In this document: piece by piece, positions 33,467-43,038 of the stretch
How positions within the stretch are numbered: position 1 is the first letter of the stretch
Layout: each line of letters begins with the position of its first letter
Assembly: GCA_958296445.1 (NCBI GenBank)
Contig: OY282565.1
Span: 2,249,570 to 2,313,569, forward strand
DNA from: an uncultured Dehalococcoidia bacterium
Lineage (GTDB): Bacteria; Chloroflexota; Dehalococcoidia; Lucifugimonadales; UBA3495
DNA: 64,000 nucleotides
Direction: 5' to 3'
Position numbers and translations under genes: made by a program
Notes under the pieces: model-generated
What the model was told of the DNA's origin: nothing
Databases searched by the model: none
Seen by the model: the letters and a program-made list of their open reading frames with translations, nothing else

Positions 33467-34213
33467 CTAAGCCGGGCGAACCACTATCTGGCGGGCGACA
33501 GTGAAGCCCATAGAGACTTGGCCCTGGCCGGTAGCAACCTCCATCACTCCCAGAAAGGGCGTGGCCCCGGCAACGGTTACGGTCTGCTCCGGCACAATTT
33601 CCGAGCCGGTCAGAAACTTCAGCAGTTGCTGGTCTTCTTCCGGCACCCGGTCAACAATGTATGAGCGGCCCGGTTCGGCGGCGTCCAGGGTAACGGAGTT
33701 GGGGGGAATCTTGGGTTCGCCGGTGCCGGGTATCGGCCGGCCGTAGGGAGAGCGCCGGGGGTTGTCCAGCCGCTCCACCAGCTTCTCGATAAGCTGCGGC
33801 GACATACCATGCTCCAGCCGGTGCGCCTCGTTGTGGGCCTGATGCAACTCCATTCCCAGCAGACTGACCACCATCCACTCGGCCAAGCGGTGCCGCCGCG
33901 CAATGTCCTCGCCGCCCTCCATTCCCTGCCGTGTCAGGCGGATGCGCTTGTCCGCGCCGATGTCCACCAACTGCTGCCGCGCCATCCGCCGTATCATCCC
34001 GGCCACCGACGGCACCGACGTTCCCAGCCCCTCGGTAGACGGCAGGCGGCGCAGCGCATCGGTTAGCTGCGTGATGGTGGGAACCTCATCGTCTTCCCAT
34101 AGCCGGTACAGGCACAGCAAATAGTTCTCGGTGCCCGGGGACAGCCGGTCGTGCTGGCCCTCTCCGCTGACCGGCTCGCCCCGCGCTGCGGTGGACTTTC
34201 TGGGTCGTGGCAT
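33467..34213 (-). CDS. DtxR/MntR-family metal-dependent regulator
   Basis: About 248 residues from ATG 34213, which has GAGGGG just upstream. The N-terminal winged helix contains ENYLLCLYRLWEDDEVPTIT and SVPSVAGMIRRMARQQLVDI. The dimer/metal domain has GMELHQAHNEAHRLEHGMSP, with Glu and His at the usual primary metal positions and His where DtxR has Cys102. A C-terminal FeoA/SH3-like domain follows (about 150-248). Such proteins repress iron or manganese uptake. It lies downstream of, and co-directional with, the iron-type ABC ATPase gene. Confidence 0.88.
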   Translation of the reverse strand: MPRPRKSTAARGEPVSGEGQHDRLSPGTENYLLCLYRLWEDDEVPTITQLTDALRRLPSTEGLGTSVPSVAGMIRRMARQQLVDIGADKRIRLTRQGMEGGEDIARRHRLAEWMVVSLLGMELHQAHNEAHRLEHGMSPQLIEKLVERLDNPRRSPYGRPIPGTGEPKIPPNSVTLDAAEPGRSYIVDRVPEEDQQLLKFLTGSEIVPEQTVTVAGATPFLGVMEVATGQGQVSMGFTVARQIVVRPA

Positions 34214-34239
34214 CAGCCCCCTCGCCGCTGTAATAAATT

Positions 34240-34270
34240 CCGCCAAATTTGCGGCGGCAAAAAAATTATA
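34240..34270 (-). promoter_or_regulatory. Likely promoter and operator of the DtxR-type gene
   Basis: On the minus strand TATAAT (34270-34265) is a consensus -10 followed by a T-run and then CCGCCGCAAATTTGGCGG (34257-34240), a near-palindrome lying between promoter and start. Autoregulation is inferred; the -35 is weak. Confidence 0.5.
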
Positions 34271-34312
34271 ACAGATTAAGAAGCAAGGATTGCGGGGGGA
34301 GAAAATGGAGAA

Positions 34313-35494
34313 TCAGCCGAGCCGGGCCGCGCCCGCCAGCCTGCCGTTGACGAACAGACGGGCTTGGTGGCCCTCGCGCATACGCAGGGAAACAACCTCG
34401 CCAACGGGATATTCGGCGGTATGGGAAAGCAGGCAGCGCACTTCCCGGCCCGACGGCAGCCGCACCCGGTAAAGGTAGAATGCGCCTTGAAACTCCCGGC
34501 CCGCAATCACGCCCCGGCCGCCGTCATCCGGGTAACATTCGATACAGTCGGGGCGCACCATCATCTCTAGGCGCCCATCCGATAGGCCGTCGGCGGCGGT
34601 GTCCGCCCAAGCAGGCGCTTCTGCAACGCAACCGTGGCGGTCGCCGGCCCCGCCGCTCCAGTCCAGCACCCCCAACTCGGTGGTAATCCCCTCGCCCTCA
34701 ACGTGAACCGGGAGAAAATCCACAGCGCCGATAAACTGCGCAACGAACCTAGACTGCGGGGAATGGAAAACGGTTGCCGGGTCGCCCGTCTGCTCCAGCC
34801 GCCCCCGGTTCATCACCGCCACCTCGTCGCCGACGCTCAACGCGGCCCGCTGGTCGTGGGTGACGAAAACGGCGGTCACCCGGCTGCCGTGCAGGATGGC
34901 TACCACATCGCGCTGCAACTGCTCTCTCAGATTAGCGTCCAGGTTGGAAAAAGGCTCGTCCAGCAACAGTATATCCGGGCGCGGAGCCAGAGCGCGGCCC
35001 AAGGCAACCCGCTGCTGCTGCCCGCCGGACAATTCGTGCGGCATACGGCGGCGCAGCTCGGCAAGTCCAACCAGCTCTAGGGCCTCGCCGACGCGCCGGG
35101 AACGGTCATCATCCTTCCGCAGGCCATAGCCCACATTCTGCTCTACGGTAAGGTGCGGGAATAACGCGCCCTCCTGAAAAACCATACCGATGCGCCGCTT
35201 TTCCGGGGGCAGCGAACCGGCGGGCGAACTGACCACCCGCCCGCCCACGGCAATCTCACCCATATCGGGCTGCTCGAAACCGGCAACCAGCCGCAGAGCC
35301 GTAGTCTTGCCGCATCCGCTTGGCCCCAGCAACGCCAGTATCTTGCCCGACCCTACCGCCAAGTCCAGCCCATCCACCGCCGCAACATCGCCAAACCGCT
35401 TCACCACCCCGGCGCACTCCAGCGACGCCGCGCCGGAACCGTCCGGGGAAGCAGTCGCGGAGCTAATCCTGTCTGTTACCGGCGCATTTATCAT
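34313..35494 (-). CDS. Fe(III)/polyamine-type ABC transporter ATP-binding protein
   Basis: A 393-residue ATPase of the FbpC/PotA group with Walker A GPSGCGKTT (57-65), LSGGQQQRVALGRAL, Walker B ILLLDEPFSNLDANLREQ and a C-terminal TOBE-like domain after about residue 260. ATG 35494 is taken as start; the frame runs to 35554 but nothing conserved lies there. The gene is divergent from a fused two-domain permease and upstream of a DtxR-type regulator, so iron is the likeliest substrate. No binding protein gene is adjacent. Confidence 0.88.
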   Translation of the reverse strand: MINAPVTDRISSATASPDGSGAASLECAGVVKRFGDVAAVDGLDLAVGSGKILALLGPSGCGKTTALRLVAGFEQPDMGEIAVGGRVVSSPAGSLPPEKRRIGMVFQEGALFPHLTVEQNVGYGLRKDDDRSRRVGEALELVGLAELRRRMPHELSGGQQQRVALGRALAPRPDILLLDEPFSNLDANLREQLQRDVVAILHGSRVTAVFVTHDQRAALSVGDEVAVMNRGRLEQTGDPATVFHSPQSRFVAQFIGAVDFLPVHVEGEGITTELGVLDWSGGAGDRHGCVAEAPAWADTAADGLSDGRLEMMVRPDCIECYPDDGGRGVIAGREFQGAFYLYRVRLPSGREVRCLLSHTAEYPVGEVVSLRMREGHQARLFVNGRLAGAARLG

Positions 35495-35790
35495 TGTTAT
35501 CAATGCTATGCCGTTACGGATTCGCAGAATGCGACTGGCGCTTAATGCCAACAATTAACGCTAACATCAGTCAAGGCGAATCCCGCAAAGTGTAGGCATT
35601 TGGCCGCCCCGTGTCAATCCGCCAACACCCCGCCATTCCCGCACTCCGCCATTACCCCTACCCCCTCGTTCCCCCGCCATTCCCGCACTCCCCCGCCATT
35701 CCCGCGAAGGCGGGAATCCAGCGGCAGCCCTGTCGCCCGTTGCCCATTCGTGTATACTTAATCCATGCCACAGTTAAGACAAATACAACT
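35495..35790. promoter_or_regulatory. Divergent regulatory region of the iron-type transporter
   Basis: ATTTATCATTGTTATCAATG on the minus strand, just upstream of the ATPase start, is AT-rich with overlapping ATTGATA/TATCATT words reminiscent of a Fur or DtxR box. A REP-like hairpin (GCCATTCCCGCGAAGGCGGG, 35696-35715) lies on the permease side. Promoters for both genes should be here, but I could not fix -35/-10 pairs. Confidence 0.4.
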
Positions 35791-37428
35791 GTGCCGGATA
35801 AGCGTTCCCGGCGGGCCAATTCCGTGAAAAACCCCGCCGCGGCCCTGAGCCGCATCCGCCCGGCGACCCTGACCGCGCCGCTGGTAATCCTGATTCCGGC
35901 CCTGATTGTAGGGGCCGCGCTACTGTTGCCGCCGGTGTATCTGGTAGTGCGGTCGCTAGGCGGGGGCAGCGAGCTTTGGGATCTCCTTTTCCGCGAAAAA
36001 GTAGCGGCCATCCTAGGACGCACCCTGCTACTAGTGGCAACAGTAACCGCCGGGTCGGTGCTGGTAGCTCTGCCCCTGGCCTGGCTCACGGCGCGAACCG
36101 ACCTGCCCCTCCGCCGCACTTGGGCCGTACTAACCTCGCTGCCCCTGGTCATTCCCAGCTACGTAGCCGGATTCGTGGTAGTAGTAGCCCTAGGCCCGCG
36201 CGGAATGTTGCAAGGCGCCCTAGAGGAGCTTTTCGGCCTCCAGCGCCTGCCCAGCATCTACGGCTTCACCGGCGCGATGCTAACCCTCACCCTCCTATGC
36301 TACCCCTACGTCCTCCTCACCGTCCGGGCGGCGTTACAAAGAATGGACCCGGCCCTAGAGGAATCCGCCCGGGGCCTAGGACTAGGGCCAATCGCCGCCT
36401 TTTTCCGCGTAGTCGCGCCGCTGCTGCGCCCCGCCGTAGGCGCAGGCGCGTTACTGGTAGGGCTGTACACGCTAAGCGACTTCGGCGCAGTCTCCCTATT
36501 ACGCTACGAAACCTTCACCTGGGCCATATTCACGCAATACGAATCATCCCTAGACCGCACCCTAGGCGCCGGGCTGTCACTGGCCTTGGCCGCGCTGGCC
36601 TTGACCTGGGTAGCCCTAGAATTTGTCACCCGCGGACGCAGCCGCTACTACTCCACCTCCCGCGGATCCCCCCGCCCCGCCCCGACAGTGCGCCTAGGCC
36701 GGTGGCGCTGGCCCGCAGTGGGCCTATGCGCCTCAATAACCGGCCTAGCCCTAGGACTCCCCGTAGCAATCCTGATCTACTGGGTAATCCGCGGCGTACT
36801 GGCCGGGGAATCCCTAGACCCCCTATGGACCGCCGCCCGCAACTCCATCTACATATCCGCCCTAGCCGCCGCGACCGCCACCGCCGCCGCCCTGCCCGTC
36901 GGCCTGCTCTCAGTGCGGCATCCCGGGCTCCTAAGCGGAACCCTAGAGCGGCTGGGCTACATCAGCTTCGCCCTGCCCGGCATCACCATCGCCCTGGCCC
37001 TAGTATTCTTCGGAGCCAACTACGCCGGATTCATCTACCAGACCATCGGGCTGCTGCTACTAGGCTACACCGCGCTCTACCTGTCCCCCGCCCTAGGAGC
37101 AGTGCGAACCTCCCTGCTACAAATGAACCCCCGCGTCGAGGAAGCCGCCCGCGGCCTAGGCCGCTCCCCCCTAGCCGCCTTCGCGTCCGTAACCCTCCCC
37201 GCCGCCCGCCCCGGCATCGCCGCCGGCGCCTCCCTCGTGTTCCTCCTAGTTATGAAAGAACTCCCCGCCACCCTCATCCTCAGCCCCACCGGTTTCACCA
37301 CCCTAGCCACATCCGTATGGGCCTTCACCTCCGAAGCCTTCTTCGCCCGCGCCGCAATGCCCGCCCTCCTGCTCATCATCCTCTCCGGCGTCCCCCTGGC
37401 CCTCCTGATGCTGCGAGAACGGCCCTAA
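35791..37428 (+). CDS. Fe(III)-type ABC transporter permease, two fused domains (FbpB-like)
   Basis: About 545 residues with two MetI-like permease domains (roughly 25-270 and 300-545) and about 12 helices. Each has its coupling-helix EAA motif: ESARGLGLGPIAAFFRVVAP and EAARGLGRSPLAAFASVTLP. This is the FbpB/SfuB layout for ferric iron uptake. The frame is open back to 35611, but that part translates a REP-like repeat (PAIPAKAGIQ), so GTG 35791 or GTG 35824 is more likely; neither has a good SD. The gene is strikingly rich in CTAG (about 23 sites in 1.43 kb by hand count), with Leu often CTA, unlike its neighbours. Confidence 0.87.
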   Translation: MPDKRSRRANSVKNPAAALSRIRPATLTAPLVILIPALIVGAALLLPPVYLVVRSLGGGSELWDLLFREKVAAILGRTLLLVATVTAGSVLVALPLAWLTARTDLPLRRTWAVLTSLPLVIPSYVAGFVVVVALGPRGMLQGALEELFGLQRLPSIYGFTGAMLTLTLLCYPYVLLTVRAALQRMDPALEESARGLGLGPIAAFFRVVAPLLRPAVGAGALLVGLYTLSDFGAVSLLRYETFTWAIFTQYESSLDRTLGAGLSLALAALALTWVALEFVTRGRSRYYSTSRGSPRPAPTVRLGRWRWPAVGLCASITGLALGLPVAILIYWVIRGVLAGESLDPLWTAARNSIYISALAAATATAAALPVGLLSVRHPGLLSGTLERLGYISFALPGITIALALVFFGANYAGFIYQTIGLLLLGYTALYLSPALGAVRTSLLQMNPRVEEAARGLGRSPLAAFASVTLPAARPGIAAGASLVFLLVMKELPATLILSPTGFTTLATSVWAFTSEAFFARAAMPALLLIILSGVPLALLMLRERP

Positions 37429-37520
37429 ACGGCGCGACATCCCCCGCCAATATGTGGTAATCTTAACCGCCCCCTACGGGCCAACGGAGCCACAGCCCAA
37501 CCGAATCAAGGAGCTACGCC

Positions 37521-39961
37521 AATGCCCAAGCCGCCACCCCCCAAATCTACCCCCCCCCCCCCCCCCCCGACTCTTCCTGCGCTTTTGCGCCCTTGCCCTG
37601 ATTCTGCTCGCCGCCCTAGCCGCCTGCGGCTCCGGCGACCCAACGGAACCCGCAAGTTCGCCCGCCACTGACCGCCCCACCCCCTCGCCAACCACCCCCA
37701 CCACCGCCGCAACCACCCAACCAGGCCAGACCGCCTCTAGCGCAACCACCCCGTCAACCCGCGCCACCCAACCCCCATCCGGCCCCACAACCGCACCCGC
37801 CCCCGCAACGCAACCGCCCCCAGGCGCCCCCACGTCAACCACCCCGCCGCCCGCCACCACCGGCGCAGCCACCCCCCCTTCGCCCGCACCCACAGCCACG
37901 CCCGCGCCCCCACCGGCAACGCCAACGCCAACGCCAACACCGCCGCCGCCCACGGCTACCCCCATCCCAAGACCCACGGCCAGGCCGCCCCTCGCAAACA
38001 CTTCCCCGGAAACCGACCGGGAAATGCTGGCCGCCCTGTTCAATGCCACCAACGGCGAAAGCTGGGATTCAGAAGGATACTGGCTAGGCCTCTCGCCAAT
38101 GGGAGAATGGAGAGGCGTCACCACCGACGACAACGGCCGTGTCGTAAAACTGTCCCTCAATAGGCTGAGCGGGACGATACCCCCGGAGCTGGGCAACCTC
38201 ACCAGACTGACATCCCTGAACCTCGGCGGGAACCTGAGCGGGACTATACCCCCGGAGCTGGGCAACCTCACCAGCCTGACATCCCTGAACCTCGGCGGGA
38301 GCGGCCTGACCGGGGCGATACCCCCGGAGCTGGGCAACCTCACCAAACTGACATCCCTGAACCTCGGCGGGAGCGGCCTGACCGGGACGATACCCCCGGA
38401 GTTGGGCAACCTCACCAGCCTGACAGAGCTGAACCTCCCCCAGAACCTGACCGGGGCAATACCCCCGGAGTTAGGCAACCTCACCAGCCTGACAGAGCTG
38501 AACCTCCCCCAGAACCTGACCGGGGCAATACCCCCGGAGTTAGGCAACCTCACCAGCCTGACAGAGCTGAACCTCCCCCAGAACCTGACCGGGGCAATAC
38601 CCCCGGAGCTGGGCAAACTCACCAGCTTGACATCCCTGAACCTCGGCGGGAACCTGAGCGGGACTATACCCCCGGAGCTGGGCAAACTCACCAGCCTGAC
38701 ATCCCTGAACCTCGGCGGGAACCTGACCGGGACTATACCCCCGGAGCTGGGCAACCTCACCAGCCTGACATCCCTGCACCTCTACGGGAACCTGAACGTG
38801 GAGATACCCCCGGAGCTGAGCAACCTCACCAGCCTGACATTCCTGCGCCTCGGCGGGAACCTGAGAGGGACGATACCCCCCGGACTGGGCAACCTCACCA
38901 GCCTGACAGAGCTGGACCTCGGCGGGAGCCTGAGCGGGGCGATACCCCCGGAGTTGAGCAACCTCACCAACCTGACAGAGCTGCGCCTCGGCGATAACCA
39001 GTTGAGTGGTTGCTTGTCGGATGAGTTTAAAGAAAGAGTACCTACACATCCGGCAGATGTGCCAGTATGCGATACGCCTGATAATCCAGACGAAGTGAAA
39101 ACGCTGGTTGCCATACACAGTGCATTAGGAAATCCAAGTTTGGAGAGCTGGCTGAGCCGCAAGCCAATCGGCGAGTGGCAAGGCGTCTCGGTTGACCTCA
39201 ACGGCAGTGTCGTAAGGCTAGACCTCTCCAGGGCTGGCCTGAGCGGGGCGATACCCCCGGAGCTGGGCAACCTCACCAGCCTGACATACCTGAACCTCCG
39301 CGGGAACAACCTGAGCGGGCCGATACCCCCGGAGCTGGGCAAACTCACCAGCCTGACATCCCTGAACCTCACCGGGGAGAACAACCTGAGCGGGGAAATA
39401 CCCCCGGAGCTGGGCAAACTCACCAGTCTGACAGAGCTGTACCTCGCCGGTACCGACCTGAGCGGGGCGATACCCCCGGAACTGGGCAACCTCACCAGCC
39501 TGACATCCCTGTCCCTCTGGTATAACAACCTGGGCGGGGCGATACCCCCGGAGCTGGGCAACCTCACCAGCCTGACATCCCTGAAACTCAGCAATAACGA
39601 GCTGAGCGGGCCGATACCCCCGGAGCTGGGCAACCTCACCAGCCTGACAGTGCTGTACCTCAGCGAAAACAACCTGAGCGGGCCGATACCCCCGGAACTG
39701 GGCAACCTCACCAGCCTGACACACCTGGACCTCAGCCAAACCGGGCTGACCGGGGCGATACCCCCGGAGCTGGGCAACCTCACCAGCCTGACATCCCTGA
39801 ACCTCTACAATAACGACCTGAGCGGGGCGATACCCCCGTGGCTGGGCAACCTCACCAGCCTGACAGAGCTGGACCTCAGATATAACAACCTGAGCGGGTG
39901 CATACCCAGCAGCCTGTATAGCCAGTTGGAAACACTCTCGGGGGCGTCGTACTGCCGATAG
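37521..39961 (+). CDS. Leucine-rich-repeat lipoprotein with a poly-C tract that shifts its frame
   Basis: A perfect AAGGAG and ATG 37521 start MPKPPPPKS, then a run of 19 C (37550-37568). The lipoprotein signal RLFLRFCALALILLAALAAC and all that follows lie in another frame, reachable from this ATG only with one more or two fewer C. After a Thr/Pro-rich linker come two modules, each with a plant-like LRRNT cap (MLAALFNATNGESWDSEGYW; TLVAIHSALGNPSLESWLS) and LRRs of the IPPELGNLTSLTxLNL type: about 12 in the first and 9 in the second. Three 69-bp units are identical (38450-38590). Several repeats have 22-23 residues instead of 24. A surface ligand-binding role is inferred. A frame without a shift would need GTG 37454, which reads through the SD. 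Confidence 0.8.
37550..37568 (+). repeat. Homopolymer of 19 cytosines
   Basis: The tract lies ten codons after the start codon with the best ribosome binding site and ahead of the signal peptide. Slippage would switch the frame; alternatively the length is a sequencing artefact. Confidence 0.85.
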
Positions 39962-40085
39962 CAGCCCCTGCCCCATCCTCAACCCAACGAATCCGCCGCA
40001 ACGCACACCGGGCGCCCGGAGAACCGCCGCGTTCTCTAGGCGCCCGGCTTTGTCAAGCCCTGCCCCCCCGGGGAGAAAATTGCGA

Positions 40086-41040
40086 AACCCCCTCCCCCTC
40101 CGTGCGATGGCTAGGCTGGCAACGCCCCCCCCCCCAACTTAGCCAACCCAAAAGCAATCCGCCGGAAATTTCCGCCGCCCACGCCATTTCCCTGACACTT
40201 TGCCCTTGCCAACCCCGAACACGCCCCTATAACATATACCTGCAAACCCCAAACAACCCGCCGGCCCGCAACCCGCCCCCAACCCGGCCGCCAAGCCAAA
40301 TGGCGGTGAAATCAAAAATCCCGAAAATCCCAAAATCCGGCAAATCCTGATTCAGACAAAGCCCCCCGCCAATTGACTATGCCCCAACCCCCGCCCCCAC
40401 GGATATAAACGGCGCCAAATGGCGCCAGCGCCCCCCCGCCCAACTTAGCCAACCCAAAAGCAATCCGCCGGAAATTTCCGCCGCCGCCCACGCCATTTCC
40501 CTGACACTTTGCCCTTGCCAACCCCGAATACGCCCCTATAACATATACCTGTAAACCCCAAACAACCCGCCGGCCCGCAACCCGCCCCCAACCCAACCGC
40601 CAAGCCAAATGGCGGTGAAATCAAAAATCCCCAAATCCGGCAAACCCCGATTCAGACAAAGCCCCCCGCCAATTGACTATGCCCCAACCCCCGCCCCCAC
40701 GGATATAAACGGTGCCAAATGGTGCCAAATGGCGGTGAAATCAAAAAATCCCGAAAATCCCAAAATCCCGAAAATCCTGATTCAGACAAAGCCCCCCGCC
40801 AATTGACTATGCCCCAACCCCCGCCCCCACGGATATGAACGGCGCCAAATGGTGCCAAATGGCGGTGAAATCAAAAAACCCCGAAAATCCCAAAATCCGG
40901 CAAATCCTGATTCAGACAAAAACCCGACGGCCAAGCCAAAATGGCGCCAAATGGCGGCAAATGGCGGGGGAAATCAAAAAAATCCCGAAAATCCCCAAAT
41001 CCGGCAAATCCTGATTCAGACAAAAACCCCCACCCCCGCG
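40086..41040. repeat. Nested array of the long dispersed repeat and CTGATTCAGAC elements
   Basis: Two units of 306 bp begin with AACTTAGCCAACCCAAAAGC at 40136 and 40442. Each contains the CTTGCCAACCCCGAA and CCCCTATAACATATACCTG words and ends in ATGGCGGTGAAATCAAAAA, CGGCAAATCCTGATTCAGAC and GCCAATTGACTATGCCCC. The last part then recurs with a shorter period of about 125 bp up to 41024. A diverged copy lies at 2511-2712. The gap 39962-41067 contains no gene; its short open frames all start in the repeat word ATGGCGGTGAAATC. Confidence 0.9.
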
Positions 41041-41067
41041 CACCGCGCCCCAAGAGGAGTTGCCAAG

Positions 41068-42351
41068 TTGAGCGATTCTCGCAGTCCCTTGACCGTTATC
41101 CTGCCCGAAAAGCTCATTGACGGCGTGCAGGACGCCCCCCAGGAAGGTATGGCCGTAGCCTTTGGCGACGTCGGCATCCTGTGGATTGGGCGTCGCGGCG
41201 ACCTAGACAACGTCCAAAGCGACGTCCCCCGCCAAATACTGGAGTTCCCCAATTCAACCCTGCTGCCCGGCCTGTTCGACTGCCACACCCACACCAATAT
41301 GCCGGGCGACGGGCGCACCGGCGAGGAAGTTGACCGCGACGACTCCGACGACCTCCGCCTGCTCCGCTCCGCCCGCAACGTCGCCGAAGCCCTGTCCACC
41401 GGCGTCACCACCCTCTGCGACTGCGGCTCCTGGAACCGAACCGCCTTCTCCCTCAAAGACGGGCTGGCGCAAGGGATTATGCCCGGCCCGCGAACCCTAG
41501 TGTCCGGCCCCCCGCTCACCATCACCGGCGGGCACCTCTGGTTTATGGGCGGCGAAGCCAACGGCGTTGACAATGTTCGCGCCACCGTCCGGGAGCGCGT
41601 CAAGCAAGGCGCGGACTTTATCAAAGTCGCCGCCTCCGGGGGCAGCACCCTAACCAGCGACCCCTACCGCGCCGCCTTTTCCCTGAAAGAGCTACAGGCT
41701 ATCGTGGACGAGGCCCACAATCGCAACCTGCCGGTGCTGGCCCACTGCCGCTGCACCGAATCCGTCAACTTCGCCCTCGACGCCGGGGTGGACGCCATCC
41801 TGCACTGCTTCTTCGCCGACGCCGACGGCTCCTACCGCTATGACGAACCCACCGCCGGCCGTCTGGCCGAGTCGGGAGTCTGGCTGAACCCGACCATGCA
41901 CTTGGGCCGGGTGTCCCGGGCCCACCTGCAACGGATTATGGAGCAGCGCCCGTTCACCCCCGCCGAGCAGGAACGCTGGGAACGCTCCAACCGGATGGCC
42001 GGCACCGCGATGGAGCAGTTCGGGCGGCTCATCAGCGCCGGGGTCAAGCTGATCGGCGGCTCCGATTGCGGCTGGGGCAGCTACCCCTTCGGCGACTTCC
42101 AAGGCGAGCTCATCGCTATGCGCGACGCCGGCCTAACGCCCATGCAGGCCATCCAGGCCGGCACCCGCAACCCCGCCGCCGCGCTACGAATACTGCCCCA
42201 AACCGGCAGCATCGAACCCGGCAAAGCCGCCGACCTCCTCCTAGTAGACGGCGACCCATCCGCCAACATCCAAGCCCTGCGCCAAGTCCGAACAGTCTTC
42301 CAACAAGGCCGAATAGTAGAGTCAGCCCGCCCAGCCACAGCTATGGACTGA
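41068..42351 (+). CDS. Metal-dependent amidohydrolase (imidazolonepropionase/COG1228-like)
   Basis: A 427-residue TIM-barrel hydrolase. Metal and catalytic residues seen: CHTHTN, a Lys in DFIKVAASGGS (carboxylated in relatives), LAHCR, ILHCF and GGSDCGWG. A C-terminal GTRNPAAALRIL and GSIEPGKAADLLLVDGDP complete the family pattern. Substrates of this group include prolyl dipeptides, azoles and amides; none can be chosen here. The start is TTG 41068 with AGAGGAG 8 bases upstream. The frame runs back into the repeat array, which is not coding. Confidence 0.88.
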   Translation: MSDSRSPLTVILPEKLIDGVQDAPQEGMAVAFGDVGILWIGRRGDLDNVQSDVPRQILEFPNSTLLPGLFDCHTHTNMPGDGRTGEEVDRDDSDDLRLLRSARNVAEALSTGVTTLCDCGSWNRTAFSLKDGLAQGIMPGPRTLVSGPPLTITGGHLWFMGGEANGVDNVRATVRERVKQGADFIKVAASGGSTLTSDPYRAAFSLKELQAIVDEAHNRNLPVLAHCRCTESVNFALDAGVDAILHCFFADADGSYRYDEPTAGRLAESGVWLNPTMHLGRVSRAHLQRIMEQRPFTPAEQERWERSNRMAGTAMEQFGRLISAGVKLIGGSDCGWGSYPFGDFQGELIAMRDAGLTPMQAIQAGTRNPAAALRILPQTGSIEPGKAADLLLVDGDPSANIQALRQVRTVFQQGRIVESARPATAMD

Positions 42352-42359
42352 ACGCAGCC

Positions 42360-42460
42360 CTTTGTCATTCTGAGCGCAACCCTTTGTCATTCTGAGCGCA
42401 GCGAAGAATCTCGGCTCGGGCGGCAAGACCCTTAGCCCCGCTCACGGTGACAAAGCGCAA
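42360..42460. repeat. GTCATTCTGAGCGCA repeats
   Basis: TTTGTCATTCTGAGCGCA occurs twice in tandem (42361, 42383). The second runs on into GCGAAGAATCTCGG and ends with an inverted GCTCACGGTGACAAAG (42439). The same element lies at 30900-30972. Confidence 0.85.
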
Positions 42461-42499
42461 TTCCGCAATCGTCTAATACTAAGCCTAGAGCAAACGGAT

Positions 42500-42883
42500 A
42501 TGCACCACTGGGAAGTAGGCGGCAGCATCAACATCGGCTGGCCGGATTACAATGTACCGGAGCGGCCCTACACCATCGTGGAATTCGACCTCTACGGGCC
42601 GGTGTTCCGCGCCCGCGTTTCCGACGCCTCCAGCGGCGGGCGGCAAGGCGGCTTTCTGGTGGTTTTCGGCTGCCCCGGCGTAGTGCTGGATATGCTGGCC
42701 GAGCAGGCAACCCAAAAGCTGGGCTTCCGGGTAGTGGTGTCCGACTTGCGTTGCAGCATTGACGGAACCACGCTACACAGCTTCGACTATGAATGGTATC
42801 CCACGCCGGAGTTCGCCAACCGTCCCAACGCCCTAGCCCGCGCCATCGCCGAATCGCTGCAAGATATGCGGCGCAAAGGCTGA
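42500..42883 (+). CDS. Hypothetical protein
   Basis: A 127-residue soluble, probably alpha/beta protein (GGSINIGWPDYNVPERPY; TIVEFDLYGPVFRARVSD; a Gly-rich GGRQGGFLVVFG turn; DYEWYPTPEFANRPNALARA at the end). No signal peptide or membrane helix. I do not recognise a family. The ribosome binding site is poor, but the frame shows normal third-position GC, so it is likely real. It stands 155 bases before the cupin gene. Confidence 0.6.
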   Translation: MHHWEVGGSINIGWPDYNVPERPYTIVEFDLYGPVFRARVSDASSGGRQGGFLVVFGCPGVVLDMLAEQATQKLGFRVVVSDLRCSIDGTTLHSFDYEWYPTPEFANRPNALARAIAESLQDMRRKG

Positions 42884-43038
42884 ACCAAAGGCGCCGCCCA
42901 GCCCAACAACGCCCGCCCAAGCGCAAGGCGACTAGACTATGGCGCAGGGCAAAGGTATTATTGCTGGTGATACAGCCCGCCGCGAATCATCCGATACTGC
43001 GGCGGCTCAATCACCGGCAACGCAAAAGGAGATTAGCT

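Noticed and set aside
35976..37460. 494-codon open frame on the + strand overlapping the permease gene
   Set aside because: It is a +1 shadow of the permease, extremely rich in Arg and Pro, with no recognisable domain; the permease frame has helices and EAA motifs.
37474..39783. Long minus-strand open frames opposite the LRR gene
   Set aside because: They mirror the LRR repeat on the other strand and contain only low-complexity repeats.
40086..41040. Possible CRISPR array or short peptide genes starting ATGGCGGTGAAATC
   Set aside because: Units are tandem and nested without spacers; the short frames all begin in the repeat and have no ribosome binding site.
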